Below are positions 11,981 to 20,628 of a DNA stretch of 32,625 nt, piece by piece. The position numbers and the translations under genes are program-made. The DNA comes from a virus. Each line of letters opens with the position of its first letter. The first letter of the stretch is position 1. The stretch lies in IMG/VR virus record IMGVR_UViG_3300044616_000756, positions 1-32,625 of that record; one strand, written 5' to 3'. Under the pieces are notes generated by a model. That model was not told the origin of the DNA and searched no databases. It saw only the letters and a list, made by a program, of their open reading frames with translations.

Positions 11981-13147
11981 CTATCGGGCGCGTGATCCGA
12001 TCGTGGCCGCCTTCTCCGCGGCACGGACCGCCTTGGCTCGCCCGACCCCGAACTTCGGATCGTCTGGGTTCAACGCTCGGACGAGGACTTGGAGCGTTGC
12101 GGCGATGGCCCCCGATGCAACCACGCGGAAGTCCTGGGCCGTCATGTCGAGGATAGGCGCGCCGGTCGCAAGCATCACAGCGAGGCCCGTTGATAGGCCT
12201 ACTCGGAGGGCTTCCAAGATGGCGTCATCGATTCCCGTGTTCGCGATCGTCCACGCGATGGTCGCCTTCAACTTCTGCATCGTTCCGCCTTTCGCTTTCG
12301 CCCCCGCGCCTAGGGCGGCGGCGAGGGACTTCCCCGCCTTATTGCCCACGTCGCCCCAGTTTACCCGCCCCAGGGCGGCGATCTCTTCGTCGATCCCCGT
12401 GGAAGCCGATTTGCGCGACGCTACGGGGCGCGGTGTTGGAGTTTGGGGAATCACCTTCGGGGCCACGGGAACCACCGCCACGGGCGCGGGGATAGGGGTG
12501 TTCGGAGCGGGGGTCGGGGCGACCTTCCGGTTCGGCCATTCAACGATGATTGTGTGGCGGTATTCGGGGAGTTTGTCCTTCCCGGCGACACGCTTCGAGT
12601 CGGCGATCTTGCGGAGGTCGGCTTCGGACACCTTCACCCCGAACGCTTCGGCCCCCTTGCCGCTACGGGTAGGACACGCCCACATCCACCCCTCCTCCGG
12701 GTCCCAGGCCGCCGCCGTGAAGTGGCCGTAGCCCGCTCGGAGGTGAGCCTTGTCCGTTTTGGCCCACCACTTCCCCCATTTGACGTGCCACGCGGACACC
12801 TCTTGGCCGTTCGGGTAGCCGATCGGCTGTTGCACCCACACGCCGATCCCGGCCCCACGCTTGGCGGAAGCCGCCACGTCATCCCATGACTTGGCCCATC
12901 GTGCTTTCGCGCCGAATCCATTGGCGACCTTGATGAGTTGGGCGAGGCTTGAACCGTTGTCGGATACGCCGTCCAAGTCTTTTTGGCCCGTGATCTTTTT
13001 CTTCATGGCGATCCCGTCGCCGGCCGATGGGTCGATCTCGTAGGCGGAAGCCCAAGCCACGAGCGCGGCCACGGATGATGGGCCACAATCGTCAAGGATG
13101 CCGCCCTTCTCGATGTGATCGAGTTGAGATTTGACCTTGAACCTCAT
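11981..13147 (-). CDS. Endolysin-like C39-type peptidase with holin-like C-terminal domain (388 aa)
   Basis: The N-terminal domain (1-200) has a C39/papain-like core: DDCGPSSVAAL with Cys21, GYGHFTAAAWDPEEGWMWACP with His142 and Asp149. This fits a peptidoglycan peptidase. A Pro/Val-rich linker (about 210-250) leads to a C-terminal domain with two hydrophobic helices (ALRVGLSTGLAVMLATGA, VVASGAIAATLQVLV) and the ending RALNPDDPKFGVGRA, which resembles r1t-type phage holins. No signal peptide is present. The start is in an ATGA overlap with a small membrane protein, within the lysis cassette. Confidence 0.72.
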   Translation of the reverse strand: MRFKVKSQLDHIEKGGILDDCGPSSVAALVAWASAYEIDPSAGDGIAMKKKITGQKDLDGVSDNGSSLAQLIKVANGFGAKARWAKSWDDVAASAKRGAGIGVWVQQPIGYPNGQEVSAWHVKWGKWWAKTDKAHLRAGYGHFTAAAWDPEEGWMWACPTRSGKGAEAFGVKVSEADLRKIADSKRVAGKDKLPEYRHTIIVEWPNRKVAPTPAPNTPIPAPVAVVPVAPKVIPQTPTPRPVASRKSASTGIDEEIAALGRVNWGDVGNKAGKSLAAALGAGAKAKGGTMQKLKATIAWTIANTGIDDAILEALRVGLSTGLAVMLATGAPILDMTAQDFRVVASGAIAATLQVLVRALNPDDPKFGVGRAKAVRAAEKAATIGSRAR

Positions 13148-13368
13148 AGCGCGGAACTCCGGTTGTCGTCGGCTTTCTTGGGGGCGTATTTGGCGGAGTA
13201 GTGGGATTCAATCACGTCGCGAATGGTGTCGAACGCGTGCCACACGATCAACGTCGCGCCAATGGTTGAAAGGCCGGCGACGATCCCCGTTGGGATGTTC
13301 ACGAGGTATCCGAACCCCGCGGCCACGAGTGCGGCCAGGGTGTAGACGATAGCCGTTTCTCGGTTCAT
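13144..13368 (-). CDS. Holin-like small membrane protein (74 aa)
   Basis: GGAGG lies 4 bp before the ATG at 13368. Two hydrophobic helices (TAIVYTLAALVAAGFGYLV, IVAGLSTIGATLIVWHAF) are followed by a charged tail (YAPKKADDNRSS). This is the layout of class II holins, and it directly precedes and overlaps the lysin gene. Which of the two small membrane genes is the holin cannot be decided from sequence. Confidence 0.7.
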   Translation of the reverse strand: MNRETAIVYTLAALVAAGFGYLVNIPTGIVAGLSTIGATLIVWHAFDTIRDVIESHYSAKYAPKKADDNRSSAL

Positions 13369-13376
13369 TGGACCTC

Positions 13377-13574
13377 CTATTCGCCCCCCACGCGGATCGG
13401 CATCGTTGCGACCCAGACAACCGTGAGGACGGCGAGCGTCGCGCCAATAGTATCTCGCGTCTCCCCGTCCGGGCATAGCGCCCACGCGATAGCCAGGCCG
13501 AATAGCACGAACGACCCATTGACGACCTCGGCGACCCATGGGCGAAGTGCGTTGATGATGCGCTTCATCGTCAT
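13377..13574 (-). CDS. Small membrane protein of the lysis cassette (65 aa)
   Basis: The ATG at 13574 overlaps the previous stop; an in-frame ATG two codons later is an alternative. Two hydrophobic segments ([33 protein letters not shown]) flank a short charged loop (CPDGETRD). It may be a holin, antiholin or pinholin partner of the 13368 gene. Confidence 0.68.
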   Translation of the reverse strand: MTMKRIINALRPWVAEVVNGSFVLFGLAIAWALCPDGETRDTIGATLAVLTVVWVATMPIRVGGE

Positions 13575-14560
13575 CCCTTTCGATGTGTTGAGCGTGTCCC
13601 GCCGGCATTTGCCGCGGCGACCGCCGCGCCCCCAACTTGCGAGATGATAATGGACGCGACGACGGGAGCGGCCATCTCCTCGCGTTGGGCGGGCGACAAA
13701 TCCGCGCCGAGGTTCGCGTATGCGGCGGCTACTTCCCCGACCGCGGCGACAGCGGCATCCACGGCTTCACCCACGGCGGCGACAACCTCATCGGGTGACG
13801 GGAGTTCAATCGCCGGTGGTGGTGCGGTAGGCGTGGGCGGTGCTTCCGTGGGCGTAGGTGGCGGCTCCGTGGGCGAAGGCGGGGGTTCGGTTGGGGATGG
13901 AGGCGGTTCCGTCGGGGACGGTGGTGGTGGTGGCGTTGGGGACGGGGTGGCCGTCGGGGTGGCGGTAGGCGTGGGAGTCGGGTCGGGCGACGGGGACGGC
14001 GTGGGATCGGGTGACGGTGACGGCGGTTCTGGGGACGGGGACGGCTCAACCGTGGGTGTTGGATCGGGTGATGGGGTTGGGGTCGGCTCTGGGGTAGGCG
14101 ACGGCTCCAATGACGGCTCCATGGACGGTTCAATGGATGGGGATGGGGTGACGGGGATCACGTCCACCGTGGTCTCCACGTGATACCCGCGAACATCCGT
14201 CGCGCGCCACGCGTCGGGGTTCCCGCAACAACGACCCGCCCGGAGACGATACGTTCCCGGCGCGAGTTCGATCACGAGTCGGGATGCCCATGTTGAACCG
14301 TATTCGTTGGGGTGATCATCGTTCTCGCCAACAAGCACGCCGTCCGCCGAATAAAGCCACAACATCGAATCCACCACGCCGTCGCACCATCCAACGGGGT
14401 CGGGATAACACAACACCGTTTGAGCGGTGAACGTTGATTGTTCCAGGACCTCAATCGTGAAGTCCGTTGGGCCGGCGACGTGGTTCCATTGGCCACCGCG
14501 GACGCGTGGCACGAACGACAACGCGACGACGAACGCAAGGACGATGGATGCGCGCTTCAC
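13571..14560 (-). CDS. Secreted Pro/Thr-rich protein with beta-sandwich N-domain (329 aa)
   Basis: The start is a GTG at 14560, next to the previous stop. Residues 1-23 form a signal peptide. Residues 25-135 look like a PPC-type beta-sandwich ([26 protein letters not shown]) with several cysteines. Residues about 138-258 are a long Pro/Thr/Ser/Glu repeat region ([15 protein letters not shown]). The C-terminus is Ala/Val-rich and may insert into a membrane. The architecture suits a protein that crosses the host cell wall. Its place between tail and lysis genes suggests a role in adsorption, release or blocking reinfection. Confidence 0.7.
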   Translation of the reverse strand: MKRASIVLAFVVALSFVPRVRGGQWNHVAGPTDFTIEVLEQSTFTAQTVLCYPDPVGWCDGVVDSMLWLYSADGVLVGENDDHPNEYGSTWASRLVIELAPGTYRLRAGRCCGNPDAWRATDVRGYHVETTVDVIPVTPSPSIEPSMEPSLEPSPTPEPTPTPSPDPTPTVEPSPSPEPPSPSPDPTPSPSPDPTPTPTATPTATPSPTPPPPPSPTEPPPSPTEPPPSPTEPPPTPTEAPPTPTAPPPAIELPSPDEVVAAVGEAVDAAVAAVGEVAAAYANLGADLSPAQREEMAAPVVASIIISQVGGAAVAAANAGGTRSTHRKG

Positions 14561-14743
14561 CTAGCGTTGGCCATTCAACCAGGCAAGCACCCCACCCAAG
14601 CCAGACACCCCCAACAACGCGATGACGAACTTGGCCAGGCGATACGCGCCACGAGTTTCCGCCATCTCAAGTTTGATCTCCGCGAGATCGGACTCGATGC
14701 GGGCGAGGCGTTCCAAGATTTGGGAGACATCACGGGTCGTCAT
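14561..14743 (-). CDS. Coiled-coil membrane protein, XhlA-like (60 aa)
   Basis: The ATG at 14743 overlaps the fibre gene stop. The first half is a heptad-like helix (VSQILERLARIESDLAEIKLEMAE), followed by one transmembrane helix (LAKFVIALLGVSGLGGVLAWL). The order and length match the haemolysin XhlA family that works with holins at the membrane. It heads the lysis cassette. Confidence 0.7.
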   Translation of the reverse strand: MTTRDVSQILERLARIESDLAEIKLEMAETRGAYRLAKFVIALLGVSGLGGVLAWLNGQR

Positions 14744-16443
14744 TCGACGGATTCTAGATGGGCGACCTTCGCCTCCAACGCTTCAACCCGCGCGGTAAGT
14801 TCGCGCACCGCGCCCACGAGGTACGGGATGAACTTCGCGGGATAGAGCATTTGATAGACGGGGTCGCCTTCCGAATCCACCGCATCCTTCACGCCTTCAA
14901 CGGCGTTCGGGATCACGGCCTGGACTTCGTGCGCGATGAATCCGAGAAGGTTCTCATCACCCGAACCCGTCTCCGTGTAGAGAACCGGACGGAGGTCGTT
15001 GATCTTCTCAACAAAGTTGATCTCGTCCGACGCGTCGCGAACGTCGGACTTCAATCGCCAATCGGAACCCGCGCCGAACGATGGCTCGGTGGTTGCGTTA
15101 TTCGCGACGAGGATGTGGCCAGTTCCCGTGAGGGCGGTTCCGCCCACGGTGATCTTGCGGAAGAACCGAACCATTTGAAGGTTGCCGTTGAAGTATCCCG
15201 ACGACAAGAACAACGAAGAATCCGTCGCCGCATTATTTGGGGAACGATCAATCCACGCGAGTCCATTCGCCGCGTCAATCATTCCACCCGGCGCATCAAC
15301 AAGGTTCACGCTCGCGGTGGTTCGTTGCCCGACAACGAATCGATCGTCCGTTCGGAGGATGTCCGCGGAGTCGCGATAGAGGTTCGTGTCTGGAACCGTA
15401 GCCGTTCCGAATAGAACGGTTCCCGCTCCAAAGACGAACGTGTCGTCTGTCTTGATCTTGTCCACTTCGAACTCGTAAAGATTCACGCCGGTCGCGGTAG
15501 TCGTTCCGCCAATCCATACCGTTCCGCCCGCGGAGAGCGTAGAGGTTGCGGAGACAGTATCAACCGAAAGCGTTCCATTGTTGAGCGTCGCGGATGTTGC
15601 GCCCACGGCCGTTCCGCCGCGCATCACGAGTGCGGTTCCAGAAGAGATGATCGCCCCCGCGCTCATCGTCATAAACACGTTGGGATCGTTGATGTTGTAC
15701 GTTCGAAGAATCGGCGGGGTTCGATACAACGAGACATCAATGATGTCGATCCATCGTTCCGTGGCGTTCGTTCCAGTTGTTGCCACCGTGAACTCGTACC
15801 GCAAGAATGCGGCGTTGGCCGGCGGGAGGAACGATCCCAGTTGATACGTCTTCACACCCGCGCCGAGGTCCGAAAGATAGTCCGCAAACTGGACGGTCGG
15901 CGAGATCGCGAATGCGGTTCCCGCGATGGTGGTTCCATCGGCGGCGTAGAAGACTCCCGCCAGGGACAGGGTGCGATTCGTTGCGTTCGTCGCGGTCGCG
16001 TCAATCCCGACGGTGAGCGTGGACGTGAACCCAACATCGCGGGACGCGTTCGCGACTAGGGCGACCATACGCGACAGGGTTGTCGTTCCGCCGGTTGTCG
16101 CGCCCGCGGTTGCGATCGCGCGGAGTTTGAACCCCGACGGCGTGGTTGCATCTTCGACGGACTGGAATCCAACCGTCCCGATTGACGGCGTAGAGTTGGC
16201 CAGAGATCCCCAATAGGGGAGCGGGTTGTCCACGGTCGCGAAGTCCGCCGTTCCAATCGCCGCCGTGGGTTGTGAAAAATCGCCGTTTGTGATGCCGAAG
16301 AATACTTCACGGAGGAGCGACGAACCGAACGGGTACGACGACTCCCCGTTTGAATCCGTCGAGATGATTGGGAACCCGTCGTCGTTCTGGATCACGCCCG
16401 TCGTGTCTTGAAGGACGGCGCGTTCCGTTCCATAGTTGGCCAT
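14740..16443 (-). CDS. Tail fibre with C-terminal S74 intramolecular chaperone (567 aa)
   Basis: The long N-terminal part is rich in Thr, Ala and Gly with beta-helix-like repeats (GGTVWIGGTTTATGVNLYEF, TSATLNNGTL). From about residue 460 the sequence is a peptidase S74 chaperone: SDWRLKSDV (Ser/Lys dyad), INFVEKINDLRPVLY, LLGFIAHEVQAVIP, and a final coiled coil (ELTARVEALEAKVAHLE). Such domains trimerise the fibre and cut themselves off. The protein probably forms the host-binding fibre or tip. Confidence 0.85.
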   Translation of the reverse strand: MANYGTERAVLQDTTGVIQNDDGFPIISTDSNGESSYPFGSSLLREVFFGITNGDFSQPTAAIGTADFATVDNPLPYWGSLANSTPSIGTVGFQSVEDATTPSGFKLRAIATAGATTGGTTTLSRMVALVANASRDVGFTSTLTVGIDATATNATNRTLSLAGVFYAADGTTIAGTAFAISPTVQFADYLSDLGAGVKTYQLGSFLPPANAAFLRYEFTVATTGTNATERWIDIIDVSLYRTPPILRTYNINDPNVFMTMSAGAIISSGTALVMRGGTAVGATSATLNNGTLSVDTVSATSTLSAGGTVWIGGTTTATGVNLYEFEVDKIKTDDTFVFGAGTVLFGTATVPDTNLYRDSADILRTDDRFVVGQRTTASVNLVDAPGGMIDAANGLAWIDRSPNNAATDSSLFLSSGYFNGNLQMVRFFRKITVGGTALTGTGHILVANNATTEPSFGAGSDWRLKSDVRDASDEINFVEKINDLRPVLYTETGSGDENLLGFIAHEVQAVIPNAVEGVKDAVDSEGDPVYQMLYPAKFIPYLVGAVRELTARVEALEAKVAHLESVE

Positions 16444-16446
16444 AGG

Positions 16447-17889
16447 TTATCCCTCCCCCAAGATGATCTCGCGGAGACCTTTCTTGCGGAACTCCAACTC
16501 TAAATCTAGATCAACGATTGTCGAACCGGTGCGGAACGAATAGGTGAGCGATTCGATGCGGAACAAGCCAGACAAGTTCAACGCTGGGGCGGTGAGTTTG
16601 ATGTATTGGCCCGCGGCGATCGTCTTCGTGAGCGTATACGGTGATCCGCCCGTGTACCCCTGGACGAATCCATACGATAAGTCTGGCGCGGACGTGGCCG
16701 TTCCAATCGCACCCGCGATCGACACGGAGATCGTCCGCTTCGGAACGGCGTTGAGCGCGAACGTTGCACCCGTGAACCGGTCGATGTAATCGGCGCGGTT
16801 GGAGTTATTGAGTCCGCGGAACTGGGACAAGTCGAACATCTTTTCCGATCGCGGTCCAGTTGGGCGGGCGAACGCTGTTCCCGGTCCCGTTGGAATGGCC
16901 GATCCCGCGGTGCGAACGTACGGGTCCACCGTGTTCCCCCTGGTATACGGCCCCGACGTACCGCTCCCACGTCCACGGTCGAGGTCGGATTGATAAGACG
17001 CGGCGCGCGTGAAGATGCGATCGACTTGGGAGTTGTGATCGAGGTTCACCTTGATCGAGTTCGCGAACACCTTGGTCGTCGCGGCGGACGATCCAACTAC
17101 TTGGGTTCCCGACGTGATGATCTCAACGGGTGCGGTTGGATTCGCGGGCGCGGTTCCCGTGATCCCGTAGTTGAGCCGCGCGTTCGCGTCCACCCAATAG
17201 CGGCGGATAGTCCCGTCGAAGCCTTCGGCCAGTCCGCGCACGGTGTCGATCGCCGAAGCGAACGTCTGTGGTTCGAACGTCTGTCGCCCATAGGACGGGG
17301 ACCCGGCGTTCAACGATGTCGCCGAACCGTAGTAGAGCGGCGCGGTGGACGCGTTGAAGATGAGTTTGGTTGCCGCGTCCTGGGTGTATGAACCAGAAGC
17401 CGCACCGTTCACATAGCCGAGGATCTCGGTGATGATGGCTTGGTCCGTGGTGTTGGACGTTTTGATCACGCCCACGGGTTGCGCGGTGGCCGATCCGATC
17501 TTGCCCTTACGAAGGACGACCTTCTCCAACCACGCGGTCGGATCGCTTGCGCTCACCCGTGCGCGTGTCCCCTGGCCAGACGGTAGGAGTTCGGCATCGA
17601 TCGACGTGATGAACCCCATCGCGATCGGGGTCGCGCCCGAATACCGGGTGTCGAAGAATCGGACGCGGGAGTTGTCTGGGAAGATTGATGTTGCGAACCA
17701 CGGTGTCCCGTTCGTGTTGGACTGGATCACTTCGAACGAGATGGACGCGCCGCCACCATTGGCCGCCGCCGTGATTGATACCGTCTCTGGTAGGACAAAC
17801 GGTGTTGTCCCCGCGGCGTACGCGGGAAGCGTGAATAGATCCGCACCGGCGTTGAGCGAATCAACGCGGAGTTCCCACGGCGAAGGCAT
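16447..17889 (-). CDS. Minor tail / baseplate protein (480 aa)
   Basis: The ATG at 17889 follows the tape-measure stop by three bases. The protein is beta-rich throughout (ISFEVIQSNTNGTPW, RVRFFDTRYSG, RIESLTYSFRTGSTIVDLDLELEF) and lacks catalytic motifs. Its place between tape measure and fibre corresponds to distal-tail or tail-hub proteins of siphophages. The C-terminal RIESL...F pattern is like tail-hub proteins that end in a barrel. Confidence 0.7.
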   Translation of the reverse strand: MPSPWELRVDSLNAGADLFTLPAYAAGTTPFVLPETVSITAAANGGGASISFEVIQSNTNGTPWFATSIFPDNSRVRFFDTRYSGATPIAMGFITSIDAELLPSGQGTRARVSASDPTAWLEKVVLRKGKIGSATAQPVGVIKTSNTTDQAIITEILGYVNGAASGSYTQDAATKLIFNASTAPLYYGSATSLNAGSPSYGRQTFEPQTFASAIDTVRGLAEGFDGTIRRYWVDANARLNYGITGTAPANPTAPVEIITSGTQVVGSSAATTKVFANSIKVNLDHNSQVDRIFTRAASYQSDLDRGRGSGTSGPYTRGNTVDPYVRTAGSAIPTGPGTAFARPTGPRSEKMFDLSQFRGLNNSNRADYIDRFTGATFALNAVPKRTISVSIAGAIGTATSAPDLSYGFVQGYTGGSPYTLTKTIAAGQYIKLTAPALNLSGLFRIESLTYSFRTGSTIVDLDLELEFRKKGLREIILGEG

Positions 17890-17892
17890 CGG

Positions 17893-19572
17893 CTACCGCC
17901 CGCCCTTGGGGTTCACCGAATAGTCCCGCGTGAGGATTGGAACGACCGCATCGGCGACGGCCGATCCCCCGACGTACACGTTGAACTCTGGCGACGAATA
18001 CTTGGCCGTCATTGGCGAGGTATAGACACCGCCGAATGAACGAGCATTGGGATCGCCGTTCGCATACTTTGCCGTCATAGGATCAACGAAGTCGGGGACC
18101 AAGAACGGCAAGATGTCTGCCCCCCCGTTATTGCCGCGGAAGATGTCGCCGAGCGCGCCGGGCCACGTCCACGGGCGGACGAGCGTATCAACGAACGAGT
18201 CGATGCCTTTTTGGTGGGCATTGAACTTGTCTTCTTGAACGGCGGTTTGTGCGACGAACATCGCCGCGAATCCCGCAAGAGCCAACCCCACCCCCGTCGC
18301 CCCGACTCCAATCGCGCCGCCGATGGCGGTGGTGATTGTGCCGAAGAATGCCGAGATGGGATTTGTTCCGCCGCCACCACCGGTCGGAACGGGGGCGACC
18401 CCTGGGATCGGCGTTGGGATGGCGGCGGCCGCCGTCATTCGGACTTTGAATGCGGCGATGAGGGCGAGCGCGGCCTGGGATGCGAGACCTTCCGCAAGTC
18501 CCGCTAGGATCGCGGACGACACCGCTCCCAACAACAACGATTCGAATGGCCCCACTCCCACATCGGAGAATCCCTTTGTGAGCGCGCCCGCGAGCGCGCC
18601 TTTCAATCCGCCGATCTTGAACCCGATTGCGGCGATGCCGGTGGTGATCAATCCGTCTGGACCCAACGCCTTCACCGCACCGTCGGAGAACTTGGTCGCT
18701 TCCAAGAAGAACTCTTTGACCTTGTTGATCAACGGTGGAAGTTCGCGCTTGGCCGTGGCCACCCACTTCGGGATGTTGCGAACCAGTTTGTCCGCGATCG
18801 TATTCGCGAACTTTTCAAGGTCGGGGAGTTTCTTGTCGAGGTCGCCCAACAACGAATCAACGACTGGTTGAAGCGCTTTGAACACTTTCATCACGGCCGG
18901 CAACAACGCGCCGCCGATTGATTCCTTGGCTTCGTCAATCTTGATTCGGAAGATTTCAAACTGGGCGGATACGGTCTCCGCGTTCTTCGCCGCTACACCC
19001 GCGAACTTTCGATTGATCGATGTGAGAACCGCCAGACCTTTCGCGCCTTTCTTCGTCTCGATGCCGAGGAGTTTGAGACCACGGGTGTTCCCCTGGTACG
19101 CCTTGCCAACGAGCGACGTGGCTTCTTCCAACGAGATCCCCTTGGCGCGCGCGACGTCTTGGGCGGTGGTGAGGATCTTTTGGGCATCGGCGAAACTCTT
19201 GGTGAACTGGGTGGCCGTTGCGATACCGGCGCGGATCTCGTCGTCCGTGAATGCGAGGGCTTGCCCCGCGGCGATGAGTTTTTCGACCGTCGCGAGGTTG
19301 GCTTCGGTGGCAAGTTTTCGCGCTTCTAGGATCGAGACCAGTTTTGTCTGGGCGGCGATGTCTTCGATCGCGGACTGGACGAACCCTTTCGCGGCGTAGG
19401 CGGCCGCACCGAACGCCGCGCCAATGGCGGCGATCCCAATGGCGATCCCCTTCCCGATCGTCTTCGCGACGCTTCCCAAGCCTTTGAGGTTGCGGCCGAT
19501 GGCGTTGATCGATTTGGAGGCGGCATCTTTCGCGAGGAATGCGAACGTGATTTGAGCCGATGAACCCGCCAT
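17893..19572 (-). CDS. Tape measure protein (559 aa)
   Basis: The protein is long, Ala/Gly/Lys-rich and helical, with hydrophobic stretches near the N-terminus (IGKGIAIGIAAIGAAFGAAAY) and in the second half (VGATGVGLALAGFAAMFVAQ). The pattern GLGSVAKTIG, SLVGKAYQGNTRGLKLLGI is typical of tape measures. It lies after the tail chaperones and before tail-tip genes. At the usual ratio of about 0.15 nm per residue it predicts a tail of roughly 80 nm. Confidence 0.88.
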   Translation of the reverse strand: MAGSSAQITFAFLAKDAASKSINAIGRNLKGLGSVAKTIGKGIAIGIAAIGAAFGAAAYAAKGFVQSAIEDIAAQTKLVSILEARKLATEANLATVEKLIAAGQALAFTDDEIRAGIATATQFTKSFADAQKILTTAQDVARAKGISLEEATSLVGKAYQGNTRGLKLLGIETKKGAKGLAVLTSINRKFAGVAAKNAETVSAQFEIFRIKIDEAKESIGGALLPAVMKVFKALQPVVDSLLGDLDKKLPDLEKFANTIADKLVRNIPKWVATAKRELPPLINKVKEFFLEATKFSDGAVKALGPDGLITTGIAAIGFKIGGLKGALAGALTKGFSDVGVGPFESLLLGAVSSAILAGLAEGLASQAALALIAAFKVRMTAAAAIPTPIPGVAPVPTGGGGGTNPISAFFGTITTAIGGAIGVGATGVGLALAGFAAMFVAQTAVQEDKFNAHQKGIDSFVDTLVRPWTWPGALGDIFRGNNGGADILPFLVPDFVDPMTAKYANGDPNARSFGGVYTSPMTAKYSSPEFNVYVGGSAVADAVVPILTRDYSVNPKGGR

Positions 19573-19580
19573 CTATTCCC

Positions 19581-20138
19581 TCACCTAATCTTTGGGATCT
19601 TGATTCCACCCTTCGCCGGGATTCCCGCCTGGATGATAGACGACAACGAATCGTTCCAAATCCGAATGGCCGTGTTGATGTTGCGATCTACCGTGTCGAA
19701 GACGAACCCGCGCCCAGGGATCGGCGACACGCGCTCGAACCGCTTCCCGATTGTGAGCACGCCGCCGTTCGTGAAGAACATCGCCTTCGCTTTACGCGGG
19801 ACAATCGTGTATGGGACGCGGGACACGCCCGCCGTCACGATCCAACGGTAATAAGCCCCGCGGGTATCGCCGCGGTTCTTGCCGGGCTTGATTCCGACGT
19901 AGGCTCCTGGGCCGTTTTTCATAACCTTCTGGGCGTAGACGGCGCGACGTAGGCGACCGGTCTTCACCGGTGCGGCCTTGCGAACGGGTCCAACCATGGA
20001 GCGAGCGGTGGCCAATGATGCCGCGTTGAGCGCTTTATTGATCCGCTTCGCATCGAACCCCGTCTGGATCGACAGGGCGAGCGCGTCCAACTGTTGGATC
20101 GCCTTCGGATCGATCGTGAAGTCCGAACGTTGGGCCAT
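19581..20138 (-). CDS. HK97 gp10-like neck/tail protein (185 aa)
   Basis: The ATG at 20138 follows the TAG of the chaperone extension at once. The N-terminal helices (AIQQLDALALSIQTGFD, RINKALNAASLATARSM) lead to PVRKAAPVKTGRLRRAVYAQKV. The APVKTGRLRR motif is characteristic of HK97 gp10/gp36-like neck and tail-completion proteins. In most relatives this gene comes before the major tail protein; here it follows the chaperones. Confidence 0.78.
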   Translation of the reverse strand: MAQRSDFTIDPKAIQQLDALALSIQTGFDAKRINKALNAASLATARSMVGPVRKAAPVKTGRLRRAVYAQKVMKNGPGAYVGIKPGKNRGDTRGAYYRWIVTAGVSRVPYTIVPRKAKAMFFTNGGVLTIGKRFERVSPIPGRGFVFDTVDRNINTAIRIWNDSLSSIIQAGIPAKGGIKIPKIR

Positions 20139-20599
20139 CTACTTTCTCCGTTCCTTGGGTTGAAGGTCCGACATCAACATCCACGCGCGCATCACCGCGC
20201 CCGCGTCTGCGGATTCTACCTCCCACGGTGGAATCCCAAACTCCTTGCCGATGAGGTGGAACATGAGGTGCGGGTGAGGCGAGATCGAACGGCCCAACGC
20301 GAGCCTCTGCGCGTCGAGCCTTATCGCGGGGGGAGTGCGGCGACCGCTTCACCCCACTTGCCGATGAGCATTCCCAACGCTTCCATTGGCGCGTCCAAGA
20401 TGTCGTCCACCTTGTTCCCGTCGCCGTCCTGGAACTCGTGCGAGACAACCAGTTTTCCGAGCGCGAGCATTTGACGCTCGACGTTGCCGGACGATAGTTC
20501 GATGAACACGCGGGCCGAGATCCCATCCGCCTTCATCGTGGCCGTGTACCCGTTCCATTCGCCGTCCAGGGCGACATCAACCGTTCGTGCGTTGCTCAT
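20139..20599 (-). CDS. Tail assembly chaperone G-T fusion by -1 frameshift (153 aa)
   Basis: The first 92 residues are those of the G-like protein. At C-CCC-CCG (20333-20327), just before its TAA, ribosomes shifting back one base continue into AIRLDAQRLALG...LMFHLIGKEFGIPPWEVESADAG and end at the TAG at 20141-20139, directly before the next ATG. The region would otherwise be a non-coding gap of about 180 bp. G and G-T proteins of lambda-like tails bind the tape measure during tail assembly. The second frame has no start or ribosome site of its own. Confidence 0.82.
20321..20599 (-). CDS. Tail assembly chaperone G-like protein (92 aa)
   Basis: This is the unshifted product, starting at the ATG at 20599 and ending at the TAA at 20323-20321. 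It has a beta-rich N-terminus (RTVDVALDGEWNGYTATMKA) and a helical C-terminal half (MEALGMLIGKWGEAVAAL). Position between the major tail protein and the tape measure is diagnostic of the G protein. In relatives it is made in large excess over the frameshifted form. Confidence 0.82.
   Translation of the reverse strand: MSNARTVDVALDGEWNGYTATMKADGISARVFIELSSGNVERQMLALGKLVVSHEFQDGDGNKVDDILDAPMEALGMLIGKWGEAVAALPPR
20327..20333 (-). other. Programmed -1 frameshift site (C CCC CCG)
   Basis: The zero-frame codons are ctC CCC CCG CGA TAA, matching the X-XXY-YYZ rule. Slippage by -1 reads GCG ATA AGG CTC GAC and so on, an open frame of about 60 codons that ends directly before the next gene. Confidence 0.8.
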
Positions 20600-20628
20600 T
20601 CTGGCCTCCTCCGTTTACGTCCGCCCGA

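Noticed and set aside
13644-14183. Glycine-rich plus-strand open frame
   Set aside because: It is the antisense of the Pro/Thr repeat region of the secreted protein; the GGGSVG repeats mirror that region.
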